A stretch of DNA of 6,531 nt from JAAYZB01 sp937958685 (GCA_036824265.1 DAITAL010000067.1:1-6531); one strand, 5' to 3'. Shown: positions 1 to 5,702, counted from the stretch's first letter. Numbers and translations: made by a program. Notes: generated by a model from the sequence alone, not told the origin.

Positions 1-1
1 C

Positions 2-874
2 GGCATGGCAGCGATGGTCTATGCGGGCAAGATCATCAAGGATCTGGGCTTGGAGTCCGACTACACGCTGCTCGTGACCGGAACCGTCCAGGAAGAGGAT
101 TGTGACGGCCTGTGTTGGCAATATCTCATCGAGGAAGGGAAAATCAGACCGGAGTTCGTCGTCATCACCGAGCCGACAAGTTGCCGCATCTACCGGGGCC
201 AGCGTGGGCGAATGGAAATCAAGGTCTCCGTCTCGGGCATCAGTTGTCATGGCAGCGCCCCGGAAAGGGGCGACAACGCCATCTACAAGATGGCGCCGAT
301 CATCGAGGAACTCCAAGCGTTGAGCAGGCGTCTGGGGGATGATCCGTTTCTGGGAAAAGGGACGCTGACCGTCAGCGAGATCTTCTCCTCATCTCCCAGC
401 AGATGTGCAGTCGCCGATGGTTGCACGATCTCGATCGATCGCCGACTAACGGTCAATGAAACATATCAACGGGCACTTGCGGAAATCAGAGAACTACCCG
501 CGGTGATCAAAGCCGGAGCCAGCGTCGAGATGTATGATTACGCCAAACCTTCCTATACCGGGCTGGTCTATCCCACCGAGGCTTACTTCCCCACTTGGGT
601 CGTTCCCGAAGACCACATCGCTTGTCAGACGCTGGTCAAGGCTTATGAAAACCTGTTTTCGACCAAGCCAGTCGTCGACAAATGGACCTTCTCGACCAAC
701 GCTGTTGCGATCATGGGCCGCTACAAGATTCCCTGCATCGGCTTCGGCCCCGGCCACGAGGAGGAAGCCCATGCGCCCAACGAAAGGACCTGGAAACGCG
801 AATTGGCACAAGCGGCGGCGATGTACGCCGCCATCCCCAACATATACATGGAACAGATAGCGGAGGAAAACTGA
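2..874 (+). CDS. ygeY: YgeY-family M20 metallohydrolase, 5'-truncated by the window edge
   Basis: C-terminal part of an M20-family zinc hydrolase most like YgeY, a cytoplasmic enzyme encoded in purine-catabolism/selenium-linked clusters; its exact substrate is not settled from sequence. The frame is open back to the window edge. The ATG at 5 lies inside the conserved Gly-Met stretch after the first metal-binding region, so it is not the true start; about 110 N-terminal residues, including the first metal ligands, are probably missing (E. coli YgeY is about 400 aa). Counting the Met at 5 as 1: QEEDCDG at 29-35 carries the catalytic glutamate, E56 in TEPTS is a metal-ligand position, H82 in CHGSAPERG belongs to the dimerisation domain, and H256 in the closing EEEAHAPNE is the last metal ligand. 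It is followed 1 nt later by the YgeW-like gene, so the two are co-transcribed. The M20 fold is certain. A deacetylase of an acetylated amino acid is the main alternative, but QEEDCDGLCW and TEPTS favour YgeY. Confidence 0.88.
   Translation, partial: GMAAMVYAGKIIKDLGLESDYTLLVTGTVQEEDCDGLCWQYLIEEGKIRPEFVVITEPTSCRIYRGQRGRMEIKVSVSGISCHGSAPERGDNAIYKMAPIIEELQALSRRLGDDPFLGKGTLTVSEIFSSSPSRCAVADGCTISIDRRLTVNETYQRALAEIRELPAVIKAGASVEMYDYAKPSYTGLVYPTEAYFPTWVVPEDHIACQTLVKAYENLFSTKPVVDKWTFSTNAVAIMGRYKIPCIGFGPGHEEEAHAPNERTWKRELAQAAAMYAAIPNIYMEQIAEEN
862..866 (+). promoter_or_regulatory. Ribosome binding site of the YgeW-like gene
   Basis: GGAGG lies 9 nt before the ATG at 876 and within the last codons of the upstream M20 gene. 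The stop codon (872-874) and the next ATG are one base apart, so translation of the two genes is probably coupled. Confidence 0.75.
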
Positions 875-875
875 T

Positions 876-1859
876 ATGAAACCATTGTTCAAAGGCAAGC
901 ACTTCATCACCCTCGAAGAGTGGACGAAACCGGAGATCGACATCTTGCTGGCCACATCCAAAGAGCTAAAAGCCGCTTTTTACAAAAACAAGAAAACCCC
1001 GTACCTGACCAACAAAGTCGCCTTCCTGATGTTTTTCGAGCAGTCGACACGGACCCGGAACTCGATGGAAGCCGGAATTGCCCAGCTTGGCGGGACCGGG
1101 ATCTTCCTCGACACCTCGAAAATGCAGATTTCGCACGGCGAAAGCGCGAAAGACACGGCCAAAATACTGTCTTCCTACGGCCATGGGATCGCTTGCCGAA
1201 ACTGCTTCTGGGAACAGGGAAACAAGTATCTTCGGGAAATGGCAGCGAATTCGACAGTTCCGATCATGAACCTACAATGTGACCTCTACCATCCGATGCA
1301 GGCGTTGGCGGACCTGATGACGATCCAAGAGGTTTTCCCTGAAGGAAAGAGTCTCAACGTTTCGATCATCTGGGCATATGCAACGACCCACAAAAAGCCG
1401 ATCAGCGTGCCGCTTTCGCAGATTCTCCTGTTCCCCCGTTACAATCTGAATGTCACGCTCGCTTATCCAGAGGGCTATGACCTGCCTGACTGGGCGGTCG
1501 CGAAAGCCCAGGAGAACGCGCTGGCAGGTGGCGGATCCTTCCGGATCACCCACGACATGGAAGACGCCTATCGGGGCGCCGACATCGTCATCCCCAAGAA
1601 TTGGGGCAGCTGGGTCAAAAACCAGTCCACCGAGGTCGTGGATGACTTGCTGCAAAGCTACAAGCACTGGAAATGCACGGAAAAGCTGATCGCACTCGCC
1701 AATCCCGATGTCAAGTACATGCATGCGCTGCCCGCCGACAGAGGCAACGAAGTCGAGGACGCCGTCATCGATGGACCGCATTCGATCATCTATCAGGAAG
1801 CGGAGAACCGTTTGCACACCGCCAAAGCCGTCATGACGCTGACGATGGGAGACAAGTGA
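876..1859 (+). CDS. ygeW: YgeW-type knotted carbamoyltransferase
   Basis: Predicted cytoplasmic carbamoyltransferase of the aspartate/ornithine carbamoyltransferase superfamily, 327 aa. The carbamoyl-phosphate domain shows STRTR (57-61), SHGES (86-90) and HPMQ (139-142). The second domain has WAY followed by KKPISVP (166-179), the proline-rich loop typical of the knotted branch (YgeW, N-acetyl- and N-succinylornithine enzymes). NLQCD before HPMQ, VTLAYPEGYDL and GGSFR match my recollection of E. coli YgeW closely. In purine-degradation clusters YgeW is thought to help move a carbamoyl group between a ureido compound and phosphate, with carbamate kinase then making ATP; that role is inferred from cluster membership. 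Two oddities: it is about 70 residues shorter than E. coli YgeW, and the usual HCLP motif reads HALP (283-286), so the cysteine is Ala284. A succinyl- or acetylornithine carbamoyltransferase is possible, but the YgeY neighbour argues for YgeW. Confidence 0.85.
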   Translation: MKPLFKGKHFITLEEWTKPEIDILLATSKELKAAFYKNKKTPYLTNKVAFLMFFEQSTRTRNSMEAGIAQLGGTGIFLDTSKMQISHGESAKDTAKILSSYGHGIACRNCFWEQGNKYLREMAANSTVPIMNLQCDLYHPMQALADLMTIQEVFPEGKSLNVSIIWAYATTHKKPISVPLSQILLFPRYNLNVTLAYPEGYDLPDWAVAKAQENALAGGGSFRITHDMEDAYRGADIVIPKNWGSWVKNQSTEVVDDLLQSYKHWKCTEKLIALANPDVKYMHALPADRGNEVEDAVIDGPHSIIYQEAENRLHTAKAVMTLTMGDK

Positions 1860-1862
1860 TTA

Positions 1863-1868
1863 AGGAGG
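1863..1868 (+). promoter_or_regulatory. Ribosome binding site that decides the thpR start
   Basis: A perfect AGGAGG is followed by two in-frame ATGs at 1870 and 1876. The first is only 1 nt from the motif, too close for initiation, while the second is at the ideal 7 nt. Translation therefore most likely starts at 1876, giving the N-terminus MRLFLALLP typical of the family. Confidence 0.8.
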
Positions 1869-1875
1869 AATGGCG

Positions 1876-2436
1876 ATGAGGCTGTTCTTGGCTTTGCTTC
1901 CGGACGACAAGACCAAAGGAAAACTATATTCCGTAGCTCGAAGGATGAAGGAACTAGCCCGCAAAGGCAACTTCACAGCAACGGACAATCTCCATCTGAC
2001 TTTGGTTTTTTTGGGTGAGATCGAAGAGTCAGCCCTCGGGAAAATCATCGAACTGGTGGAGGAGACCACATTCGAACCTTTTGTCGTCAAGACCAGAAAT
2101 TTGGGTTTCTTTTCGCATCGCGGCGCCAAGGACGTCCTCGTTTGGCATCTTGAGCGTTCCAGCGAACTTGTCGCGCTATTCAACACGGTGCGCCTGAGTT
2201 GTGAGAAGCGAGGCTTCACCGTTGAGGACAGGGAATACCGGCCGCACTTCACGATTGCCAGAAAAGTCGTCTTTCCAGAGGATTTCGCGGAGCGTCATGA
2301 ATACTTGAACGTTCCGGTCGTGTTCATGAAATGCGAGCGGCTAAGTCTCATGGAATCGCTCAGGGTCAATGATAGGATCATGTACAGGGAACTCCACGGC
2401 AAAACGATGGTTGCTCCGCCGGAGCGGCGTCAATAG
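1876..2436 (+). CDS. thpR: RNA 2',3'-cyclic phosphodiesterase (ThpR, 2H family, formerly '2'-5' RNA ligase')
   Basis: A 186-aa cytoplasmic 2H phosphoesterase. The family opens 2',3'-cyclic phosphate ends on RNA to 2'-phosphates and can join tRNA halves through 2'-5' bonds in vitro; its physiological substrate is generally unclear. The two catalytic HxT motifs are both present: HLT at 40-42 within NLHLTLVFLGE, and HFT at 124-126 within RPHFTIAR. The N-terminal strand MRLFLALLP is also characteristic, and the length is normal for ThpR. The start at 1876 is chosen by the spacing to AGGAGG; an in-frame ATG at 1870 would add only two residues. The gene begins 16 nt after the YgeW-like gene on the same strand, so it is probably the last gene of that operon. 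No functional link to purine or carbamoyl metabolism is evident. Downstream is the terminator shared with the convergent guanine deaminase gene. Confidence 0.9.
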   Translation: MRLFLALLPDDKTKGKLYSVARRMKELARKGNFTATDNLHLTLVFLGEIEESALGKIIELVEETTFEPFVVKTRNLGFFSHRGAKDVLVWHLERSSELVALFNTVRLSCEKRGFTVEDREYRPHFTIARKVVFPEDFAERHEYLNVPVVFMKCERLSLMESLRVNDRIMYRELHGKTMVAPPERRQ

Positions 2437-2504
2437 ATATACCCGGAATCAGACTGCGAATCCGCTTGCGTCTTATGGACATGCAGCCATCAGGTTCCTC
2501 CTGC

Positions 2505-2534
2505 AAAAAAAAAAAAACGAACCCGCAAGGGTTC
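2505..2534 (-). terminator. Intrinsic terminator of guaD, possibly bidirectional
   Basis: A perfect 6-bp stem (GAACCC 2519-2524, GGGTTC 2529-2534) closes a four-base loop (2525-2528). Read on the - strand it is followed after one base by a run of 13 T (the A run at 2505-2517), a very strong rho-independent terminator 8 nt past the guaD stop. On the + strand the same hairpin is followed by CTTTTCTCTT, a weaker U-rich tract that could end the ygeY-ygeW-thpR transcript. Confidence 0.9.
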
Positions 2535-2542
2535 CTTTTCTC

Positions 2543-3025
2543 TTAATAAAGCGACTTCTGCTTGTGATGGTACTCCCGGAACAACTCCAGACACTCCTCA
2601 CGGTGTAGTTCTGTCAACTCCAGCAACGAGAAATCCTGCATCCCGCCATTGATGAACTGATAGATGAAGTCATCGCGGAAGCCGATGGCATCGGCGTCTT
2701 CCTTGCGACAACCATAGACGACCCGGCGGATGTTAGCCCAGATGATCGCCCCAAGACACATCGGACAGGGATAGGCGGTCGTGTACAGGATGCAGCCGGC
2801 AAGGTCGTGAGTCCCGAGCCGGTGCGCGGCCTCCCTGATCGCATTGATCTCGGCATGCGCTGTGGGATCGTGATCCCTGAGCACCGAATTGGAGGCAATG
2901 GCCAGAATTTCCCCCTCGGGTGAGAGGATCAGCGCTCCGAACGGACCGCCGATGTCCGCATTCATCGTGGTGGCCGCCTTCGCAATTGCCAGTCTCATCA
3001 AACCCCGTGTGTCGATTTCCGACAT
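2543..3025 (-). CDS. guaD: Guanine deaminase, GuaD type (CDA fold, zinc-dependent)
   Basis: A 160-aa cytidine-deaminase-fold enzyme that would hydrolyse guanine to xanthine and ammonia. The zinc and proton-shuttle residues are intact: H57 and E59 in TAHAE, and C87 and C90 in PCPMC; N46 is the usual substrate asparagine. GGPFGA (26-31) is typical. What favours B. subtilis-like GuaD over the tRNA deaminase TadA is the stretch GFRDDFIY (115-122), whose D118 aligns with the catalytic Asp114 of GuaD as I recall it, and a protein that ends in tyrosine (Y160), as in GuaD where the terminal Tyr completes a neighbour's active site. AGAGG lies 7 nt before the ATG and a near-consensus promoter lies further upstream. 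Xanthine production fits the neighbouring purine-linked ygeY-ygeW genes, though those are on the opposite strand. TadA or another purine deaminase remains the alternative. Confidence 0.83.
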   Translation of the reverse strand: MSEIDTRGLMRLAIAKAATTMNADIGGPFGALILSPEGEILAIASNSVLRDHDPTAHAEINAIREAAHRLGTHDLAGCILYTTAYPCPMCLGAIIWANIRRVVYGCRKEDADAIGFRDDFIYQFINGGMQDFSLLELTELHREECLELFREYHHKQKSLY

Positions 3026-3051
3026 GATATCGCCTCTTTTCCCTGCAACTT

Positions 3052-3080
3052 ATTATAGAACGGATTCCCACATTTGTAAA
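3052..3080 (-). promoter_or_regulatory. Near-consensus housekeeping promoter of guaD
   Basis: Read on the - strand, TTTACA (3075-3080; 5 of 6 matches to TTGACA) is followed by a 17-nt spacer and a perfect TATAAT (3052-3057). This predicts a transcription start near 3045 and a leader of about 20 nt before the guaD ATG, with no room for an elaborate riboswitch. Confidence 0.8.
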
Positions 3081-3093
3081 TTATCCTCGGGAA

Positions 3094-3115
3094 ATTGCCC
3101 CAAGAGAATGGCAAT
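3094..3115. promoter_or_regulatory. Inverted repeat over the repair-operon promoter, candidate operator
   Basis: ATTGCC (3094-3099) and GGCAAT (3110-3115) form a perfect 6-bp dyad separated by 10 nt, a spacing close to one helical turn between half-site edges. It covers the -35 element and part of the spacer, where a repressor would block RNA polymerase. A 6-bp dyad can arise by chance, so this is only a candidate. Confidence 0.35.
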
Positions 3116-3125
3116 ATGCTATAAT
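3095..3125 (+). promoter_or_regulatory. Extended -10 promoter of the repair operon
   Basis: A perfect TATAAT (3120-3125) is preceded by TGC, forming an extended -10. A partial -35, TTGCCC (3095-3100), lies 19 nt upstream; the spacing is long, so the TG extension probably carries much of the recognition. The predicted start near 3132 gives a leader of roughly 85 nt before the exonuclease gene. The promoter sits back to back with that of guaD. Confidence 0.7.
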
Positions 3126-3198
3126 TGGTAGCGGAAATGGCGAACAATCGGCAGCGGTCATCGATAGGCAGGATGAGCGTTTGCGTGAGATGCGATAT

Positions 3199-3204
3199 GG
3201 GAGG
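3199..3204 (+). promoter_or_regulatory. Ribosome binding site of exonuclease III gene
   Basis: GGGAGG lies 11 nt before the ATG at 3216. The spacing is slightly long, but no other in-frame start gives the conserved N-terminus MRLISWNVNGLR. Confidence 0.65.
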
Positions 3205-3215
3205 CTTGTAAGACG

Positions 3216-3968
3216 ATGAGATTGATTTCCTGGAATGTCAACGGTCTGCGATCGGCGATGAGCAAAGGGTTCGCGACATTCTTTCGCCTGATGGATGCCG
3301 ATGTCTTCGCTGTTCAAGAAACGAAGATGCAGGAGGATCAGAAGGACTTCCGGTTCGACAATTATCATGAATACTGGAATTCGGCGGAGCGGAAGGGCTA
3401 TTCGGGAACATTGATCTACACGAAAACGGCTCCGGAGTCAGTCGTCTATGGCATTGATGGCCAGGGTTATAACGACGAAGGCAGGATCATCACGCTGACA
3501 TACCCCAAATTCCATTTTGTCAACGTCTATGTCCCGAACTCGCAGGAGGGACTGGCGCGGCTTGACTACCGGATGGAGTTTGAGGAAACATTCAGGGCCT
3601 ATCTCAAACGCTTGGACAGCGACCGGCCGGTGATCCTCACGGGCGATCTGAATGTCGCCCACACGGAAATCGATTTGAAAAACCCGAAAGCAAACGAGAA
3701 GAACGCCGGCTATTCGGTGGCGGAACGGACGAAATTCGCGCATCTCCTTGATGCGGGCTTCACGGACACCTACCGCCGGCTCTATCCCGAACGGGTCCAG
3801 TATACCTGGTGGAGTTACATGTTCAACGCCAGAAAAAACAACGCCGGCTGGCGGATCGATTATTTCCTTGTTTCCAACCGGATCATGGATGCAGTCAGAG
3901 ACAGCGTGATCCTGGATGACATCAGCGGCAGCGACCACTGTCCGGTCATGTTGGAAATCGACATGTAG
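3216..3968 (+). CDS. xth: Exodeoxyribonuclease III / AP endonuclease (ExoA-like)
   Basis: A 250-aa cytoplasmic Mg-dependent nuclease of the exonuclease III/APE1 family. It cuts the DNA backbone 5' of abasic sites and trims 3' ends in base excision repair. All family motifs are in order: WNVNGLR with N7, QETK with metal-binding E35, NVYVPNS with Y105, GDLN with D144 and N146, WWSY and WRIDYFLVS (212-220), and the closing SDHCP with D240 and H241. Length is normal and the protein looks complete and active. It resembles the Bacillota ExoA branch. It is the first gene of a run with an SPL radical SAM protein (13 nt downstream) and a Nei-like protein, and has its own extended -10 promoter. An AP endonuclease next to a glycosylase-family protein makes a sensible repair unit. 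Confidence 0.95.
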   Translation: MRLISWNVNGLRSAMSKGFATFFRLMDADVFAVQETKMQEDQKDFRFDNYHEYWNSAERKGYSGTLIYTKTAPESVVYGIDGQGYNDEGRIITLTYPKFHFVNVYVPNSQEGLARLDYRMEFEETFRAYLKRLDSDRPVILTGDLNVAHTEIDLKNPKANEKNAGYSVAERTKFAHLLDAGFTDTYRRLYPERVQYTWWSYMFNARKNNAGWRIDYFLVSNRIMDAVRDSVILDDISGSDHCPVMLEIDM

Positions 3969-3981
3969 GATCGGATTTGCC

Positions 3982-4836
3982 ATGAGAACCATCGCTGTCA
4001 AACGAATCATCCAACCCAACAACAATTTCAACCTCTACCGCGGCTGCACCCACGGATGCATCTACTGCGATTCTCGCAGCGACTGTTATCAGGTGGGCGA
4101 CTTTGAAAATGTGGCCATCAAGCAGAATGCCGTGGCGCTCGTTGCGAAGGAACTGGCGTCAAAGAGACATAAAACCGTGCTGACCACCGGTTCGATGAGC
4201 GATCCATACGTTCAGATCGAAAAGGAACTGGAAATCACGAAACAGGTTCTCCAGCTGATCGAGAAATATCGTTTCGGTGTCTCTGTTCTTACCAAAAGCG
4301 ATTTGCTTCTCCGGGATATCGACATCTACGAGCGCATCAATAAGAATCACAAGGCAATCGTCCAGATGACGGTCACCACCACCGATGATCGCCTGGCCCG
4401 CATCATCGAGCCGCGCGTTTCCCCGCCATCACGAAGATTTGCGGTGCTAAGGGAGTTTTCGGCGCGCGGCATCACCACCGGGATCTGGATGACCCCAATC
4501 CTACCTTTCATCGAAGACACAGAGGCTAACATCCTGGCGATCGTCGAAAACGCCAGGGCTGCCGGAGTGGCCTTCATTATCGCTTTCGGCATCGGGACCA
4601 CGATGCGCGCCGGCAGCAGGGAACACTACTATGACCACTTGGATCGGTTGTTCCCCGGCGTGAAACAAAGATACATCGACACCTATGGGGATAAATACAT
4701 CTGCAACTCCCCGGACAGCAAACGCCTGCTGGAAGTCTTCCGAACGGCGTGCGACCGGCTGGGGATCATCCATGATCAGCAGACGATCCGGGACCTCTTC
4801 AAGATGCGCGCCCCGGAGCAAATGACACTCTTTTGA
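3982..4836 (+). CDS. SPL-family radical SAM protein
   Basis: A 284-aa radical SAM enzyme. The [4Fe-4S] cluster motif CTHGCIYC supplies C22, C26 and C29, preceded by NLYRGC as in the spore photoproduct lyase-like (SPL/Rv2578c-type) group; a further C35 follows. TTGSMSDPY (around residues 70-78) is the family's conserved loop, and TPILPFIEDTEAN is also typical. The reaction of these non-SplB members is unknown; relation to spore photoproduct lyase and the position between exonuclease III and a Nei-like gene suggest nucleic acid repair, which is inference. I chose ATG 3982 because the protein then begins just before the conserved KRIIQPNNNFNLYRG; an upstream in-frame ATG at 3916 would run through the exonuclease gene and add 22 residues without family character. 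The ribosome binding site is weak (AGGA at 3967-3970, overlapping the exonuclease stop), suggesting translational coupling. The C-terminus QMTLF resembles a sliding-clamp-binding peptide. Confidence 0.88.
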   Translation: MRTIAVKRIIQPNNNFNLYRGCTHGCIYCDSRSDCYQVGDFENVAIKQNAVALVAKELASKRHKTVLTTGSMSDPYVQIEKELEITKQVLQLIEKYRFGVSVLTKSDLLLRDIDIYERINKNHKAIVQMTVTTTDDRLARIIEPRVSPPSRRFAVLREFSARGITTGIWMTPILPFIEDTEANILAIVENARAAGVAFIIAFGIGTTMRAGSREHYYDHLDRLFPGVKQRYIDTYGDKYICNSPDSKRLLEVFRTACDRLGIIHDQQTIRDLFKMRAPEQMTLF

Positions 4837-4842
4837 GGGAGG
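4835..4842 (+). promoter_or_regulatory. Ribosome binding site that fixes the Nei-like start
   Basis: GAGGGAGG overlaps the stop codon of the radical SAM gene and lies 8 nt before ATG 4851. This rules out the in-frame TTG at 4833, which overlaps the motif, and makes MYELPEA the N-terminus. That matters because the residue after Met is catalytic in this family. Confidence 0.8.
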
Positions 4843-4850
4843 CGCCCCGT

Positions 4851-5672
4851 ATGTACGAACTTCCCGAAGCCATGGTGGTAGCCAAACAGGTTGGAACCAC
4901 TCTGAAGGGTAAGACCATCGTGACCGTGATCATCAATCAACACCCGCATAAGTTCGCGTTTTTCAACCGTCCGCTTGCGGACTATGAGCGGCTGTTGCGG
5001 GGTAAGACCGTCATTGACGGCTTGTGCCACGCTTCCCGGATCGCCATCAGATTCGCTGAGGTCGACCTGTTGGTTTGGGACGGGGCGAGGCTGAAATACA
5101 GCGAAAGGCCGGAGGATGTGCCTGACAAACACCAATTGTTGCTTCGCTTCGCGGATGAATCGACGCTCTCGGTTTCGGTGCAGATGTATGGAGGTATCGA
5201 ATTGTGGGAAAGCGGCGATCCGGAGAATATCTACATGAGGATGGCGAGAATCAAGCCCAACCCCCTCACCGATGCCTTCACCCCCGCACATTTCCACAGT
5301 CTCTTCGATGAGCAATCCGGAAAACTGTCGCTGAAAGCCTTTTTGGCGACCAAACAGCGCATTCCCGGTCTTGGCAACGGCATCCTTCAGGATATCCTTT
5401 TAGTGGCAGGGATGCATCCGAAACGGAAGGCGAACACCTTGAGGGAGTCAGAGGTAACCAGGTTGTACGCTGCTATTGTGACAACCATCAAGGCGATGGC
5501 GACTTCGGGGGGGAGAGATGGGGAAACCGATCTTTTTGGCCAGGCGGGCACATATCGGACGCTCGCAAAAAGGCACGCCCGCAGCCAACCTTGTCCTCAG
5601 TGTGGCGGTGCGCTTGTCAAGGAAGCATACCTTGGCGGGGCCATCTACTATTGTGAGAATTGCCAAAAGTAA
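4851..5672 (+). CDS. Nei/MutM (Fpg)-like DNA glycosylase-family protein with altered active site
   Basis: A 273-aa protein with the whole Fpg/Nei layout: N-terminal domain opening with ELPEA (3-7), an H2TH DNA-binding region with IPGLGNGILQDILL (171-184) and AGMHP (186-190), and a zinc finger C248-x2-C251-x16-C268-x2-C271. True Fpg/Nei enzymes excise oxidised bases using Pro2 as nucleophile after Met removal. Here residue 2 is Tyr, and Met is not normally removed before Tyr. The catalytic lysine of the N-terminal domain appears replaced (around DKHQLLL, 92-98), and the zinc-finger GR motif reads GGAIYY. Residue E3 is kept. I recall similar Bacillota proteins starting MIELPEA and annotated as endonuclease VIII, so this is a subfamily trait, not decay. 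It may bind lesions without cutting, or use a different chemistry. Its gene follows the radical SAM gene by 14 nt, in an apparent repair operon with exonuclease III. The fold is secure; activity is uncertain. Confidence 0.88.
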   Translation: MYELPEAMVVAKQVGTTLKGKTIVTVIINQHPHKFAFFNRPLADYERLLRGKTVIDGLCHASRIAIRFAEVDLLVWDGARLKYSERPEDVPDKHQLLLRFADESTLSVSVQMYGGIELWESGDPENIYMRMARIKPNPLTDAFTPAHFHSLFDEQSGKLSLKAFLATKQRIPGLGNGILQDILLVAGMHPKRKANTLRESEVTRLYAAIVTTIKAMATSGGRDGETDLFGQAGTYRTLAKRHARSQPCPQCGGALVKEAYLGGAIYYCENCQK

Positions 5673-5695
5673 CGAAAAGACCGATCAACTCATAT

Positions 5696-5702
5696 AGAGA
5701 GG
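5696..5702 (+). promoter_or_regulatory. Ribosome binding site of the ArsC-family gene
   Basis: AGAGAGG lies 6 nt before ATG 5709, in a 36-nt gap after the Nei-like gene. I see no terminator or clear promoter in that gap, so read-through from the repair operon is likely. Confidence 0.65.

Noticed and set aside
494..961. Long - strand open frame across the M20/YgeW junction, and similar ones at 1272-1817, 4501-4821 and 4776-5315
   Set aside because: All lie opposite well-identified + strand genes, cross gene boundaries or lack plausible ribosome binding sites, and their translations look like composition-driven shadows.
1860..2252. 130-codon open frame on the - strand inside thpR
   Set aside because: The + strand protein has both HxT motifs and a strong ribosome binding site; the antisense translation is serine/arginine-rich and unrecognisable.
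2437..2504. Additional structure or small gene between thpR and the terminator
   Set aside because: Only a 4-bp stem (CAGG/CCTG near 2491-2503) can be drawn, with no coding signal or ribosome binding site.
2543..3025. TadA, tRNA adenosine deaminase
   Set aside because: The zinc motifs are shared, but the GFRDDFIY segment and the C-terminal tyrosine match guanine deaminase better. TadA is kept as an alternative, not the call.
3141..3154. CGAAC in the xth leader as a LexA (SOS) box
   Set aside because: Only one half-site is present. The expected GTTCG partner four bases later is GGCAG, so there is no real support for LexA control.
3916..3981. Upstream in-frame start for the radical SAM gene, adding 22 residues
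   Set aside because: The added part overlaps exonuclease III out of frame, has no family character, and ATG 3982 gives the normal N-terminus.
3438..4031. Long open frame of 197 codons on the - strand across exonuclease III
   Set aside because: It is antisense to a gene with every catalytic motif intact, shows no recognisable family features, and is the kind of frame that arises opposite GC-rich codons.
3982..4836. True spore photoproduct lyase (SplB)
   Set aside because: It belongs to the wider SPL-like group: the cluster motif CTHGCIYC and TTGSMSDPY fit, but the protein is shorter than SplB as I recall it and nothing specific to sporulation is seen nearby.
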